Shown here: positions 42,304 to 50,791 of the stretch, one piece after another
Numbering within the stretch: the first letter of the stretch is position 1
How the letters are laid out: the number at the start of each line of letters is the position of its first letter
From: Caballeronia mineralivorans PML1(12)
Lineage (GTDB): Bacteria > Pseudomonadota > Gammaproteobacteria > Burkholderiales > Burkholderiaceae
DNA: 64,000 nt
NCBI RefSeq assembly: GCF_001028175.1
Contig: NZ_AEJF01000230.1
Location: 62,001-126,000, forward strand
Direction: 5' to 3'
Translations under genes and position numbers: made by a program
The notes under the pieces: model-generated
What the model saw: the letters and a program-made list of their open reading frames with translations, nothing else
The model's database searches: none
What the model was told of the DNA's origin: nothing

Positions 42304-42453
42304 GTATTTAGCCTGGCTGCCATTTCTCCATGGAATACGTCGTTACGGTTACTGTTGACCAGCAGTCGCCTACGCCGAGTGCTCGTCCATTTCACACACC
42401 TGCCGCCGGTCCTTTCATTTATGTGAACCAACGGCCACGCAATCACATGATCG

Positions 42454-43995
42454 TTAGCGCTGTTCTTCCGCAAGCCGCTGCTGTGCGATGCGCTCTTCGG
42501 CCTGCTGCAACTCTTTCACAGGACGACGTTTGCTCCAGACCGACGCGGCGACCATGACTGCCGCGCAGAGCAGCAGGCCAGCGGCGATCGGGCTGCGGAA
42601 AAACACGGTGGGGTCACCGTTGGAGATGGTCAGCGCCTGCCGAAACGACTGCTCGAGTGTATGCCCGAGGATCAGGCCGAACAGCAACGGTGCCTTCGGC
42701 ACGTCGAGCTTGCGGAACAGATAGCCGAGCACGCCGAAGGCGAGCGCGAGGTAGAGATCGAAGACGTCATTGTTGAATGAGTACACGCCAGCGGACGCAA
42801 TGCCGAGAATCAGGCACAGCAGAATACCCGGCGGCACATAGAGGATCTTCGAGAGGATGCCCACCAGCGGCAGGTTCAGCACCAGCAGCATGATATTGCC
42901 GATGTACATGCTCGCAATTAGTCCCCATACCAAATCAGGTTGCGTATGAAACAGCATCGGCCCTGGCTGGATGCCGTACATGATGAACGCGCCCATGATG
43001 ACGGCCGTGGCACCGGAGCCCGGCACGCCGAGGGCCAACAGGTGGACGAACGCGCCGCACGTGTCCGCATTGGTGGCCGCCTCCGGCGCCGCAATGCCCT
43101 CGACCGCACCCTTACCAAACTCCTCGGGGTGCTTCGAGATCTTCTTTTCCAGAACGTAGGACAGCATGGCGGCAAGCGTGCCGCCAAGACCAGGCGCGGC
43201 GCCACAGAGAAAACCCACCGCCGTGCCGCGAAAGATCGCCGGCCGAGCGCGTCTCCATTCCTTCTTCGTGAACCAAAGCTTGCCTTCCACTTTTACCGAG
43301 TGCAGGGTGCCGCCAAGCGTGCCTTCCACCATACGGCTCACTTCCGCAATGGCGAACAGCCCCACCACGACAACGAGGAAGCTCACCCGGTCCTGCAGTT
43401 GCGAGAGACCCATCGTGAAACGTGGCACGCCGCTTTGCAGGTCGATACCGATCGTTGCCAGCCCCAGTCCCATGAACACCGCCATCATGCCCTTGGCGAT
43501 CGAGTTGCCGTTCAGCGCACCCACGGTGGAAAGCGCGAAGAAGATCAGCGCAAAGTATTCGGTCGGTCCAAAGTGCAGCGCGACCGCGGCAAGCGGCACG
43601 GCAACGAAAGACAGGCACGTTACACCGATCATGCCGGCGATGAACGAGCTCACTCCGGCAATCGCAAGCGCGGCTGCTGCCCGGCCCCTGCGCGCCATCG
43701 GGTAACCGTCAAGCACGGTCATCACCGCGGCGGCGTCGCCGGGCGTGTTGAGCAGGATGGCAGTCACCGCACCGCCGTACATGCACCCGTAATAGATGCC
43801 GGTCAACATCATCAGCGCGGTAATCGGGTCCATTCCGAACGTAACTGGAATCAGCAGCGCGATGCCCGCTGACGGCCCGATGCCCGGCAGGTGGCTGATC
43901 ATCGTGCCGATGAACACGCCGATCAGTGTGTAGAGGAGATGGGTCGGCTGGATGGCAACGGCCAATCCATGCAGAATCCCGTACAAGCTTTCCAT
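42454..43995 (-). CDS. tctA: Tripartite tricarboxylate transporter, large membrane subunit (TctA)
   Basis: A 513-residue membrane protein with about 11-12 hydrophobic segments. Family motifs are GTMISHLPGIGPSAGIALLIP, YYGCMYGGAVTAILLNTPGD and a second, repeated GGAVEG..PEAATNADTCGAFVHLLALGVPGSGATAV stretch in the other half. It forms the transport channel, driven by ion gradient, for substrates delivered by a TctC receptor. It begins 18 bases after tctB. A charged tail (ELQQAEERIAQQRLAEEQR) ends it. Confidence 0.95.
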   Translation of the reverse strand: MESLYGILHGLAVAIQPTHLLYTLIGVFIGTMISHLPGIGPSAGIALLIPVTFGMDPITALMMLTGIYYGCMYGGAVTAILLNTPGDAAAVMTVLDGYPMARRGRAAAALAIAGVSSFIAGMIGVTCLSFVAVPLAAVALHFGPTEYFALIFFALSTVGALNGNSIAKGMMAVFMGLGLATIGIDLQSGVPRFTMGLSQLQDRVSFLVVVVGLFAIAEVSRMVEGTLGGTLHSVKVEGKLWFTKKEWRRARPAIFRGTAVGFLCGAAPGLGGTLAAMLSYVLEKKISKHPEEFGKGAVEGIAAPEAATNADTCGAFVHLLALGVPGSGATAVIMGAFIMYGIQPGPMLFHTQPDLVWGLIASMYIGNIMLLVLNLPLVGILSKILYVPPGILLCLILGIASAGVYSFNNDVFDLYLALAFGVLGYLFRKLDVPKAPLLFGLILGHTLEQSFRQALTISNGDPTVFFRSPIAAGLLLCAAVMVAASVWSKRRPVKELQQAEERIAQQRLAEEQR

Positions 43996-44013
43996 TTTTT
44001 GGCGCGCTCCGCG

Positions 44014-44523
44014 TCAGATCGATAACAAGCCGGCAGGCATCGGAACGCCCAGCACCAGGGAAAAAAGCAGATCGAAGACGAGCGTGAAACCGAGCGCGAC
44101 TGCGATGTTCGTCTTATAGCGTTTGCGGTTGAAATAGGTCAGAAGACCCAGCAGGAAAACCGTAGTCGCAATCAGGTAGCCCACGCGCACGAAGCAGAAA
44201 TAGTAGAGCGCCGTCCACATGACCATGCCGACGAGAACCAACGGCGAATGCTTCACGCCGTCGCCCGGGTTGGTGCCAGGTTCGTCGTGAGGCGGTGCAG
44301 CCTTGGCTGCGGACAGCGGATCGATGCGCACCTTGTGGCGCCGTTCGATCAGCAGCAACAGCGCGGACGCGATCAGTCCAATGCCGACGAGCGTCGGAAA
44401 GGCCTTGGGCCCGAGCGGGTCGCCCAGGCGCATTTCGGGCAGCCGCATGTCCATGTACAGATAGACGCACGCAAGCACGATGACGCCAATAGCAAGCTGC
44501 GCGTCACCTCTTAAGCTTTTCAT
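44014..44523 (-). CDS. tctB: Tripartite tricarboxylate transporter, small membrane subunit (TctB)
   Basis: A 169-residue protein with four hydrophobic segments (LAIGVIVLACVYLYMDM, AFPTLVGIGLIASALLLLI, LVLVGMVMWTALYYFCF and the pair near the C-terminus). The order tctC-VOC-tctB-tctA is that of a TTT operon with one extra gene. It is required with TctA for transport. Confidence 0.9.
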   Translation of the reverse strand: MKSLRGDAQLAIGVIVLACVYLYMDMRLPEMRLGDPLGPKAFPTLVGIGLIASALLLLIERRHKVRIDPLSAAKAAPPHDEPGTNPGDGVKHSPLVLVGMVMWTALYYFCFVRVGYLIATTVFLLGLLTYFNRKRYKTNIAVALGFTLVFDLLFSLVLGVPMPAGLLSI

Positions 44524-44595
44524 GTCTCCTCCCTAGCGTTCTGCACGCCGGCGCACGCGATCTTTGCGCAGGTCGCCGGCTCTGGCTGATCCGGC

Positions 44596-44976
44596 CTACT
44601 TCTCGTTGTACCGGCCCGGCTTGACGACCTCGGCGATGGTGCCGTCCGGTGCGCGAAACTTGAGCGCGCCTTCGCCCTTCTGCGAGAGGATCGTGCCACC
44701 GTACTGCTTGATCTTCTCGGCAGCAAGTTCCTGGTCGTCGACGGTCACACCCCAGTGGTGCAGGCGCGGCCCTTCGCCGGCGAGGGTGGCTTCGTGCGAA
44801 TCCTCGCTGTCGTACTTCATCAGCGTGAAGTCGATATGGCCGTCGGTCATGTGGCGCGAGATGTGCTCGCGATTGCGGCCCGTCTTCACTTCCGTGAAGC
44901 CGAATACTTCGGAGTAAAACTTGGTCGCCTCTTCGAGATCGTTGACTTTGACGGCGAGGTGGACGATGCGTGACAT
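44596..44976 (-). CDS. VOC (glyoxalase/dioxygenase superfamily) protein
   Basis: A 126-residue vicinal-oxygen-chelate protein. MSRIVHLAVKVNDLEEATKFYSEVFGFTEV is the first module, RLHHWGVTVDD the start of the second, and LKFRAPDGTIAEVVKPG the end. Candidate metal ligands are His near residue 6, H in LHHWG and E in IAEV. The start at 44976 has GGAG upstream. It is inserted between tctC and tctB, so it may isomerise or cleave the transported compound. Confidence 0.88.
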   Translation of the reverse strand: MSRIVHLAVKVNDLEEATKFYSEVFGFTEVKTGRNREHISRHMTDGHIDFTLMKYDSEDSHEATLAGEGPRLHHWGVTVDDQELAAEKIKQYGGTILSQKGEGALKFRAPDGTIAEVVKPGRYNEK

Positions 44977-45046
44977 ATGGATCTCCATGGCGTTGATTGC
45001 TACAGTGGAAAAAATCAGCTACTACCTGGATGCTTCTGTTACCCGG

Positions 45047-46057
45047 TTACTTCGCGAGGCCGAGGTCGGTGAGCAGCGACGTGAGCCGCTTCTGCTCACC
45101 CGCGAGAAAGACCTTAGTGTCGGCGCTATCCTTGTAGTCGGCGGTCCAGAGGTTGCGCTTTACCGCCGCGGCCCATTCGGGCGACGCTGTGGCTTTCTTC
45201 AGGACGTCATCCCACCAGGCAATCTCGGCGGCCGTCATATCCTTCGGCCCGACGAGTACGCGCCACGTGCTGAACTCGGCGTCGACGCCCTGCTCCTTCC
45301 ACGTCGGCACGTTGGCGAGATCGCCTGCCTGTCGCACATCCGAAGGAATCCCGATCATCTTGACGCGCCCCGCCTGACTCGGCCCCAGCACGACGCCAGC
45401 CGGCGTCGCGCTGGCCGTGACGTGTCCGCCCATCAGCGAAGTGACTGCCTCGCCGCCCGAATCGAAGAAGACGATCTTCAGCTTCTTCGGGTCCTGCCCG
45501 ACAGCCTTCAGGACGAGCGCGGCGGCAGCGTGACTCTGGCCGCCCGGCGAACTCGACACCGCCATGCTCACCGCCGATGGGTCCTTGTGCAGCATCGCAA
45601 CTAGATCCTTGCCGTTTTTGATCGGTCCGTCCGCCGCGACCGCGAACACCACCGGCTCGGTCACAAACACGGCGAGCGGCGTGACGTCGTCGACGCCGAC
45701 CGTGCTCAAGCCCGTGACACGGTTCGTGATGAGCGGCAGCGCCTGCACACTCACGTAGTGGCCGTCGCCGGAGTGCGAATTGATGTACGCAATACCGACC
45801 GTACCGCCACCGCCCGGACGGTTGATCACCGTCACCGGCTTGCTCGACAGCTTGTCCTGCTGGATCACGCTTTGCAGCGTGCGGCCGACGAGATCGAGCC
45901 CGCCGCCCGGCGCGCTCGGCACGACGATCTCGATCGGGCGGTGCGGTTGCCATGTGTCGGCCGCATTCGCGGTGAGCGTCTGCATGCACAGCAGTACGGT
46001 GCACGACAGCAGCACCGCGCCGCGTAGTTTCGCGCTTCTGATACTGGACTTACCCAT
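45047..46057 (-). CDS. tctC: TctC/Bug-family periplasmic receptor
   Basis: A 336-residue receptor of the tripartite tricarboxylate family. It has a signal peptide ending about SCTVLLCMQTLTANAA. RPIEIVVPSAPGGGLDLVGR and VINRPGGGGTVGIAYI are the two loops that hold carboxylate ligands, followed by SSSPGGQSHAAAALVLKA. It captures a carboxylic acid, possibly aromatic, for TctAB. The ATG at 46057, with GGAGA upstream, is preferred over the GTG 3 bases earlier. Confidence 0.94.
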   Translation of the reverse strand: MGKSSIRSAKLRGAVLLSCTVLLCMQTLTANAADTWQPHRPIEIVVPSAPGGGLDLVGRTLQSVIQQDKLSSKPVTVINRPGGGGTVGIAYINSHSGDGHYVSVQALPLITNRVTGLSTVGVDDVTPLAVFVTEPVVFAVAADGPIKNGKDLVAMLHKDPSAVSMAVSSSPGGQSHAAAALVLKAVGQDPKKLKIVFFDSGGEAVTSLMGGHVTASATPAGVVLGPSQAGRVKMIGIPSDVRQAGDLANVPTWKEQGVDAEFSTWRVLVGPKDMTAAEIAWWDDVLKKATASPEWAAAVKRNLWTADYKDSADTKVFLAGEQKRLTSLLTDLGLAK

Positions 46058-46094
46058 CACATCGTCTCCTGATTATTTTGTGTTTTCGCCAGAC

Positions 46095-47078
46095 TCAAAA
46101 ATTGAAGCCGTCAAACGTGGTCGCGGCAAACAGCTGGTCCAGCGGTACGTCTTCTCTGATCAACCCGTCGGTCCGGGCGTAGCGTTGTAGCGCGCTCAGG
46201 TCGTGACGGTTCTCTTCTACGCCGTAGCGCCAGTAGTCCTCGCCCATCAGCACCTTTACCCGTTCAATCTCAGCGTTGATCCACGGATGGGTGATGCGCA
46301 GCGTGTCGGTGATCGACAGTTCGGTCATGGCAGCTTCCTTTGCTTTCAGGAAGGCTGCGAAAACGTTCACCGGCAGCCACGGGTGCTTTTCTACGAGCGT
46401 GCGCCGTATGCCGATAGTGTGCATCGGCGGGAACAATCGCGTCTTCGTAAAATACGCCTCTTCAGCCTCGCGGAAATCGGGGAACAACCGCCGCACGCGT
46501 TCGTTACGGCCAAAGCACGACGGCGGCTTGGGCGCAATGATCGCATCGATGTCACCAGCGTCGAGCAGGTTCGACAACGTGGCGGTCCGGGCAATCGGCA
46601 CTATGCTGATGTCTGCCGGCAGGTCGAGCGGCATGCGCACCTCACGCCCGGCCTGCTCGAGACCGCCTGTGAGCCAGTGGACGTCACGGGTGCGTACACC
46701 GTGCTCGTCGTCGAGAAAACCGCGCACCCAGACACCCGCCGTCTGCTGGAAGTCAGGAACTCCAATCCGCCGGCCGCGCAACGCCTCCGCTGAGTCGATG
46801 CCTCGGTCCGAGCGCACGTAAATGGCCGAATGCCGGAACGAGCGCGACACGAAAGCCGGCACACCGATGTAGTAACTCTGGCCGCGCGCTGTGGTCAGCA
46901 GGTGCGTGCCGAGCGAAAGTTCCGCGACGTCGAATTCCTCATGGCGGAACGCCCTTTGAAACAGCTCCTCCGCAGGACCGTGAATGAAGTTGATCCTGCA
47001 TCCCCCAATTGACACGCTACCGTCGACCAACGCTCGCGTCCGGTCCGTGATTTGGCATGCTAACGAAATCTCAAGCAT
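46095..47078 (-). CDS. 4,5-dihydroxyphthalate decarboxylase-like protein
   Basis: A 327-residue protein of the Pht5/4,5-dihydroxyphthalate decarboxylase family, which shares the type II periplasmic-binding fold but has no signal peptide here. Visible parts are LACQITDRTRALVDGSVSIGG, FDVAELSLGTHLL, VSRSFRHSAIYVR, LRGRRIGVPDFQQTAGVWVRG and IIAPKPPSCF. It may decarboxylate an aromatic dicarboxylic acid taken up by the adjacent TTT system. Some members are only binding proteins, so the reaction is inferred. Confidence 0.82.
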   Translation of the reverse strand: MLEISLACQITDRTRALVDGSVSIGGCRINFIHGPAEELFQRAFRHEEFDVAELSLGTHLLTTARGQSYYIGVPAFVSRSFRHSAIYVRSDRGIDSAEALRGRRIGVPDFQQTAGVWVRGFLDDEHGVRTRDVHWLTGGLEQAGREVRMPLDLPADISIVPIARTATLSNLLDAGDIDAIIAPKPPSCFGRNERVRRLFPDFREAEEAYFTKTRLFPPMHTIGIRRTLVEKHPWLPVNVFAAFLKAKEAAMTELSITDTLRITHPWINAEIERVKVLMGEDYWRYGVEENRHDLSALQRYARTDGLIREDVPLDQLFAATTFDGFNF

Positions 47079-47177
47079 GGTATTGGCGAACCCTCCGGTA
47101 GCCTCTTTTCATGGCGCCCTGGCCATTGCTGCCAGGCGTGCTCGTCCAATACGATTCGTACACCGTAATATCTAGGC

Positions 47178-47197
47178 CGACCGATCACAGTCGGTCG
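47178..47197. terminator. Hairpin between the GntR gene and the decarboxylase-like gene
   Basis: CGACCGA-TCACAG-TCGGTCG is a perfect 7-bp stem in the 178-base gap after the GntR stop, followed by TTT on the plus strand only. It may be a terminator or an operator. Confidence 0.45.
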
Positions 47198-47256
47198 TTT
47201 CTGATTACATCCCGATCTTCATCGGCCAGTCGTGACGCACTAAACGACCGTGCCGC

Positions 47257-47979
47257 TCATTTCAGGTCGCCGGCAACTGCGCTCCCCTCCTTCGTGAGCC
47301 CGTCGAGGGCCATCAGCATGCGCGCCTTGCCGTGTGCGACATGACTGAAACTCGCTTTGTAGCTCAACTCCGCGTCCTTTGACTTCAGCGCCGCGACGAT
47401 CTCGCGATGCTCGCGATTCGATTGCAGCAATGCCCCGCGCTGCACCAGCCCGTACGTGCGAAAGAGATGGAATTCTTTCACCAGGCCACGATACAGCTTG
47501 ATCAGTCGCGTGTTCTCGGTCGAGCGGACGATGAAGTCGTGAAACTCGAGGTTGACGGGATCGAAGCGGGAGAAATCGCCCTTCTCGGCCGCGTCCTCCA
47601 TCTCTTCTACGAATCCATCCAGCTTCGCCGCGCTCTGCGTGGACAGGATCGGCGCCAGCAACGACGCCGACAGTCCGATCAGGCCCGCGCGCAGATCGTA
47701 GACTTCAATCGCATCGCTCTTGGTCAACCGCTTGATGAACACACCGCGGTTCGGGATCAGGTACACAAGACCCAGTTCCGCAAGCGCCCGGCAGGCTTCG
47801 CGCACCGGTCCGCGGCTGACCGACAGCTTGTCGGCCACAAGCTTCTCATTCAGGCGCTGTCCAGGTATCAGCTCGCCACGTAAGATCATTTTTTCGATCT
47901 CGTGTTGCACCACCCCGGTGAGGGTATGCGATTGAAGTTCCGCGACGGTGACGGTAGAGGTGCTGTAATCGGTTTTCAT
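47257..47979 (-). CDS. GntR-family (FadR/FCD subfamily) transcriptional regulator
   Basis: A 240-residue regulator. The N-terminal winged helix reads LRGELIPGQRLNEKLVADKLSVSRGPVREACRALAELGLV, followed by an FCD ligand domain with EFHDFIVRSTENTRLI and a HREIVAALKSKDAE helix that supplies metal-binding histidines. FCD regulators usually respond to carboxylic acids. Copies of GCAAACTGT..AAC lie upstream of this gene (48003-48019) and upstream of the beta-propeller (49385-49447), pointing to self-control and control of that gene. It precedes the tct operon on the same strand. Confidence 0.93.
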   Translation of the reverse strand: MKTDYSTSTVTVAELQSHTLTGVVQHEIEKMILRGELIPGQRLNEKLVADKLSVSRGPVREACRALAELGLVYLIPNRGVFIKRLTKSDAIEVYDLRAGLIGLSASLLAPILSTQSAAKLDGFVEEMEDAAEKGDFSRFDPVNLEFHDFIVRSTENTRLIKLYRGLVKEFHLFRTYGLVQRGALLQSNREHREIVAALKSKDAELSYKASFSHVAHGKARMLMALDGLTKEGSAVAGDLK

Positions 47980-48002
47980 GCATCAAGAATAGATTGCACA
48001 TT

Positions 48003-48019
48003 GCAAACTGTCAACACTT
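48003..48019. promoter_or_regulatory. Candidate GntR operator before its own gene
   Basis: GCAAACTGTCAACACTT begins 24 bases upstream of the GntR start. The same GCAAACTGT core occurs twice before the beta-propeller gene. Confidence 0.55.
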
Positions 48020-48241
48020 CTCACATCCATTTCGTTTGCGATCCGATTGCCCCCGCTCCGACCTCGAACTGTCTCCTGCATTCTGCAGTTGATCAGAACA
48101 ATCGGGTTCGATGCGTCGCACTTATTACCTTTACTTTCGAACGCCTTCAATTCGGCATTCTTCGCTGATCGAGACTTTCCGCTCCACTTCCGTTCCTGCT
48201 TGCTCGTCAATGGGCAATTAAATTCGTTTAATCATCGGCAC

Positions 48242-49237
48242 TCAAGTCGGCTGAAAGACCGCCACCTTATTGCTGACATTAAAGTATATAAAAACTCTAT
48301 GAGTTTTCGGATCAACGGTCAATGTATGTGCGTTTTTCTCAGATGCAATATGGTCGATTATGGAATTGCTATCAAGATCCACAACTTCGACGTTACCAGA
48401 TTTATCGCCCATAAAAGCTCGCCGCGCAATGACATCGATCGCAGTTTGATCAACATCGCCACCTTTGAACGGCATGGTATTAACGAGTTCTCCAGTCGCG
48501 GGATCAACTGTTAACATCTTCTGATCCCGAGTTCCTATTAAGAGGTGCTTTGTCTTGTCGTCATAGACCATAGGCTTGGCGTCGGTCTTGACTCCCAGAT
48601 CCCATACAGCTTCGATCTGGTTAGTATTTGGATTGATAACGTCGATCATGTTGTCGACTGGTTGATAAAGCCGATCGAATTGCGCTACATACAAGCCTAC
48701 GTCCGGCCCGTGTCTCGCGGGATGCGGCTTCAAGGTCACGGTACTGACTTGTGCAAACGGCGGTTTGCCATCGAACAAAACTTCGTTGTCTGTGTCGTCG
48801 TTCGCTACAAAAACCTTGCCCGTTTGTCCGTCGACGCTCACGCCATCCGGCGCCTCCCCTCCCGAATTAATCGTTGCCACTTTCTCGAAAGTTCTTTTGT
48901 CGATCACCACCAGGGTATTGCTTTTAGCATCGGAGACGAAGGCATAAGTGTCACCGATATCGATCCCATTAGCTTCCTGAACACCTGAAATCGTTGCTTT
49001 GACCGCCAGCTTTTCGGCATCTATGACAATGACATTATGCGCGGGTGCCTGGCCAATCCATACCGTGTTTGTTTGTTCGTCGTACGTAACCCAATCGCCG
49101 TGACCACCCTGTCCGGGAAGATCGATGATTTTGATCAAACTGTAATGAGATTGGGCATTAGCGCTTGCTATACCTGCTAGTGCGAGCACGCTGACCACCA
49201 TTAAGCGAATCGATCGCGCAGGCTTGAAGGTCTTCAT
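48242..49237 (-). CDS. Exported YncE-like beta-propeller protein (second)
   Basis: A 331-residue protein with a signal peptide (LMVVSVLALAGIASANA) and YVTN-type repeats: YDEQTNTVWIGQAPAHNVIV, DIGDTYAFVSDAKSNTLVVI, VDGQTGKVFVANDDTDNE, YDDKTKHLLIGTRDQKMLT and VDPKTHRVFIYF. It is a probable periplasmic seven-blade propeller. It resembles the protein at 34179-35261 in design but not closely in sequence. The start at 49237 is chosen over the earlier in-frame codon at 49285. Two GntR-type boxes lie upstream, so it probably belongs to the same regulon as the TTT system. Confidence 0.85.
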   Translation of the reverse strand: MKTFKPARSIRLMVVSVLALAGIASANAQSHYSLIKIIDLPGQGGHGDWVTYDEQTNTVWIGQAPAHNVIVIDAEKLAVKATISGVQEANGIDIGDTYAFVSDAKSNTLVVIDKRTFEKVATINSGGEAPDGVSVDGQTGKVFVANDDTDNEVLFDGKPPFAQVSTVTLKPHPARHGPDVGLYVAQFDRLYQPVDNMIDVINPNTNQIEAVWDLGVKTDAKPMVYDDKTKHLLIGTRDQKMLTVDPATGELVNTMPFKGGDVDQTAIDVIARRAFMGDKSGNVEVVDLDSNSIIDHIASEKNAHTLTVDPKTHRVFIYFNVSNKVAVFQPT

Positions 49238-49384
49238 GTGATTCCTATTATCTAGTAGCGTGAATCGAGATCCCCCAAGCGGCAAAGCGGAGGGACGCCC
49301 GGCGCGTCTTGACGCATGGGACGGCGATTTTGTACGGATACAGCCCAGGCCCGCAGGAGTTAAGGACCACGCATGTCTCTAATT

Positions 49385-49447
49385 GCAAACTGTTAAGTGT
49401 TGACAGACTGAATTATCGTCGCAATCTGCAAACTGTCAACAGTTGAC
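49385..49447. promoter_or_regulatory. Paired GntR-type operators before the beta-propeller gene
   Basis: GCAAACTGT begins at 49385 (continuing TAAGTGTTGACAG) and again at 49428 (continuing CAACAGTTGAC). The second copy holds the perfect palindrome GTCAAC-A-GTTGAC. The copies start 43 bases apart, four helical turns. Confidence 0.6.
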
Positions 49448-49688
49448 GAATAGGTGGTTACGCTTAGCGTTCGAGCGCTTCAACCGCCACACAGCCGGCA
49501 GGTGCGATCGTCTAGCGACTCGACCTGTTGCCGGTGATCGCCGGCAGAGGCCTTGAGCCGCGACTCGCTCGCGTAGTAGGTACCACGCCGCCGAGTGGCA
49601 CTCGAGTTTTGTCTGGAAGGAATTTATCCAGCGCCGGGCTGTTAACGAAGTGCGTCGCCTGCGTTCCACGGGCGGCGCTACCCCGTTT

Positions 49689-49727
49689 GACCCGACGATG
49701 CAAATGACCGCTAGTCGGGTCTTTTTT
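49689..49727 (+). terminator. Plus-strand terminator without an upstream gene
   Basis: GACCCGAC-N17-GTCGGGTC followed by six T residues. The nearest annotated plus-strand gene ends at 40930, far upstream. The region 49450-49688 has no protein gene, so a small RNA ending here is possible. The remainder of 49238-49765 holds only the operators listed separately. Confidence 0.65.
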
Positions 49728-49765
49728 CTCCGCAGCACCACCGCGCAACTTGTTCCAACCGTTTA

Positions 49766-50620
49766 CTAGTGAACCAGGATCGTGCTGTCGGGTGACCAAC
49801 TCAATGTCACTTTCGAGTCGACTGGAATCAGGTCATCGCCGGAGTTTTGCACATGGACCTTGAGCCGCTGACCGCACCAGTCGAGCATATAGGTCGTGTT
49901 GATACCCGCAAAAACGTGATGGACGACCTGTGCCGTCAGCCGGTTATTCGCACTCGCACTCGGAATCGGCCCGCCTGCCGCACGCTCGAGAGCGATTTTC
50001 TCCGGACGAACCGCACACTTTGTCTGATTGGACGCCGTGGAACGCGACCCAAAACGAATCAGGTTGACGTCGTCGATGCGCATGCCGCCCGTCTCCAGTC
50101 GTCCATTGAGAATGTTCGCATCACCGAGAAAATTCGCAGCGAATTCGCTCGGCGGCTGATCGTAGAGTTCCCGTGCCTTACCCTCCTGGATCATCCGGCC
50201 ATCGCGTAGGATACCTACACGATCGCTTAGCGTAAGCGCTTCTTCCTGATCATGCGTGACGAATACCGTGGTGATCGCGACATCGCGCTGGATGCGGCGC
50301 AATTCAACCTGCATGTCCACGCGCAGCGACTTGTCCAGCGCGCTCAGCGGTTCGTCGAGCAGCAATACGCGGGGCCGCGTGACAATCGCGCGGGTCAGCG
50401 CGACCCGCTGGCGCTGGCCACCGGATAATTGATGAATGCGGCGTCCATGCATGCGGCCGAGTTGCACCAGATCCAGCACCTCCCCCACCCGCCGCTTGAT
50501 CTCGCTCTTGTCGACATGCCGCACCGACAATCCGAACGCGACGTTGTCCGCGACGTTCATATTCGGGAACAACGCATAGTTCTGGAACACCATGCCGATC
50601 TCCCGCCGTTCCACCGGCAA
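49766..50620 (-). pseudogene. ABC transporter ATPase (PotA/CysA-like), N-terminus deleted
   Basis: The frame begins PVERREIGMVFQNYALFPNM, at the Q-loop, and continues through LSGGQRQRVALTRAI, VLLLDEPLSALDKSLR, TVFVTHDQEEAL and a TOBE-like C-terminal domain with CAVRPEKIAL. About 75 residues with Walker A and the A-loop are missing. The sequence upstream instead encodes an unrelated C-terminal tail (DIKLANTGEISTG, stop) in another frame. It cannot hydrolyse ATP and is a relic of a spermidine/putrescine-type importer. Confidence 0.8.
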
Positions 50621-50684
50621 GCGTTCAACCGGTTGAGATCTCGCCGGTGTTGGCTAGCTTTATGTCCACGATGCTCGGATTGCT

Positions 50685-50716
50685 GTAGGGACGGTCCGCG
50701 AACAGACCGTCCCTAC
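50685..50716. repeat. Perfect 12-bp inverted repeat
   Basis: GTAGGGACGGTC-N8-GACCGTCCCTAC. It lies between the truncated ATPase and the agmatinase stop. It lacks a T-run. It may be an REP-like element, a terminator for the agmatinase operon, or a remnant of the deletion event. Confidence 0.55.
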
Positions 50717-50791
50717 CCTCTGACTTTGCTTATCGCTGGCGATCAAATCGGTCACCGTGACCCTTCAATCGACACGCCCTCGCGAATTGCA

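Noticed and set aside
42244-42330. A sigma-54 promoter before the second porin
   Set aside because: TGGCAGCCAGGCTAA on the minus strand has the GG element but the GC element is at the wrong distance.
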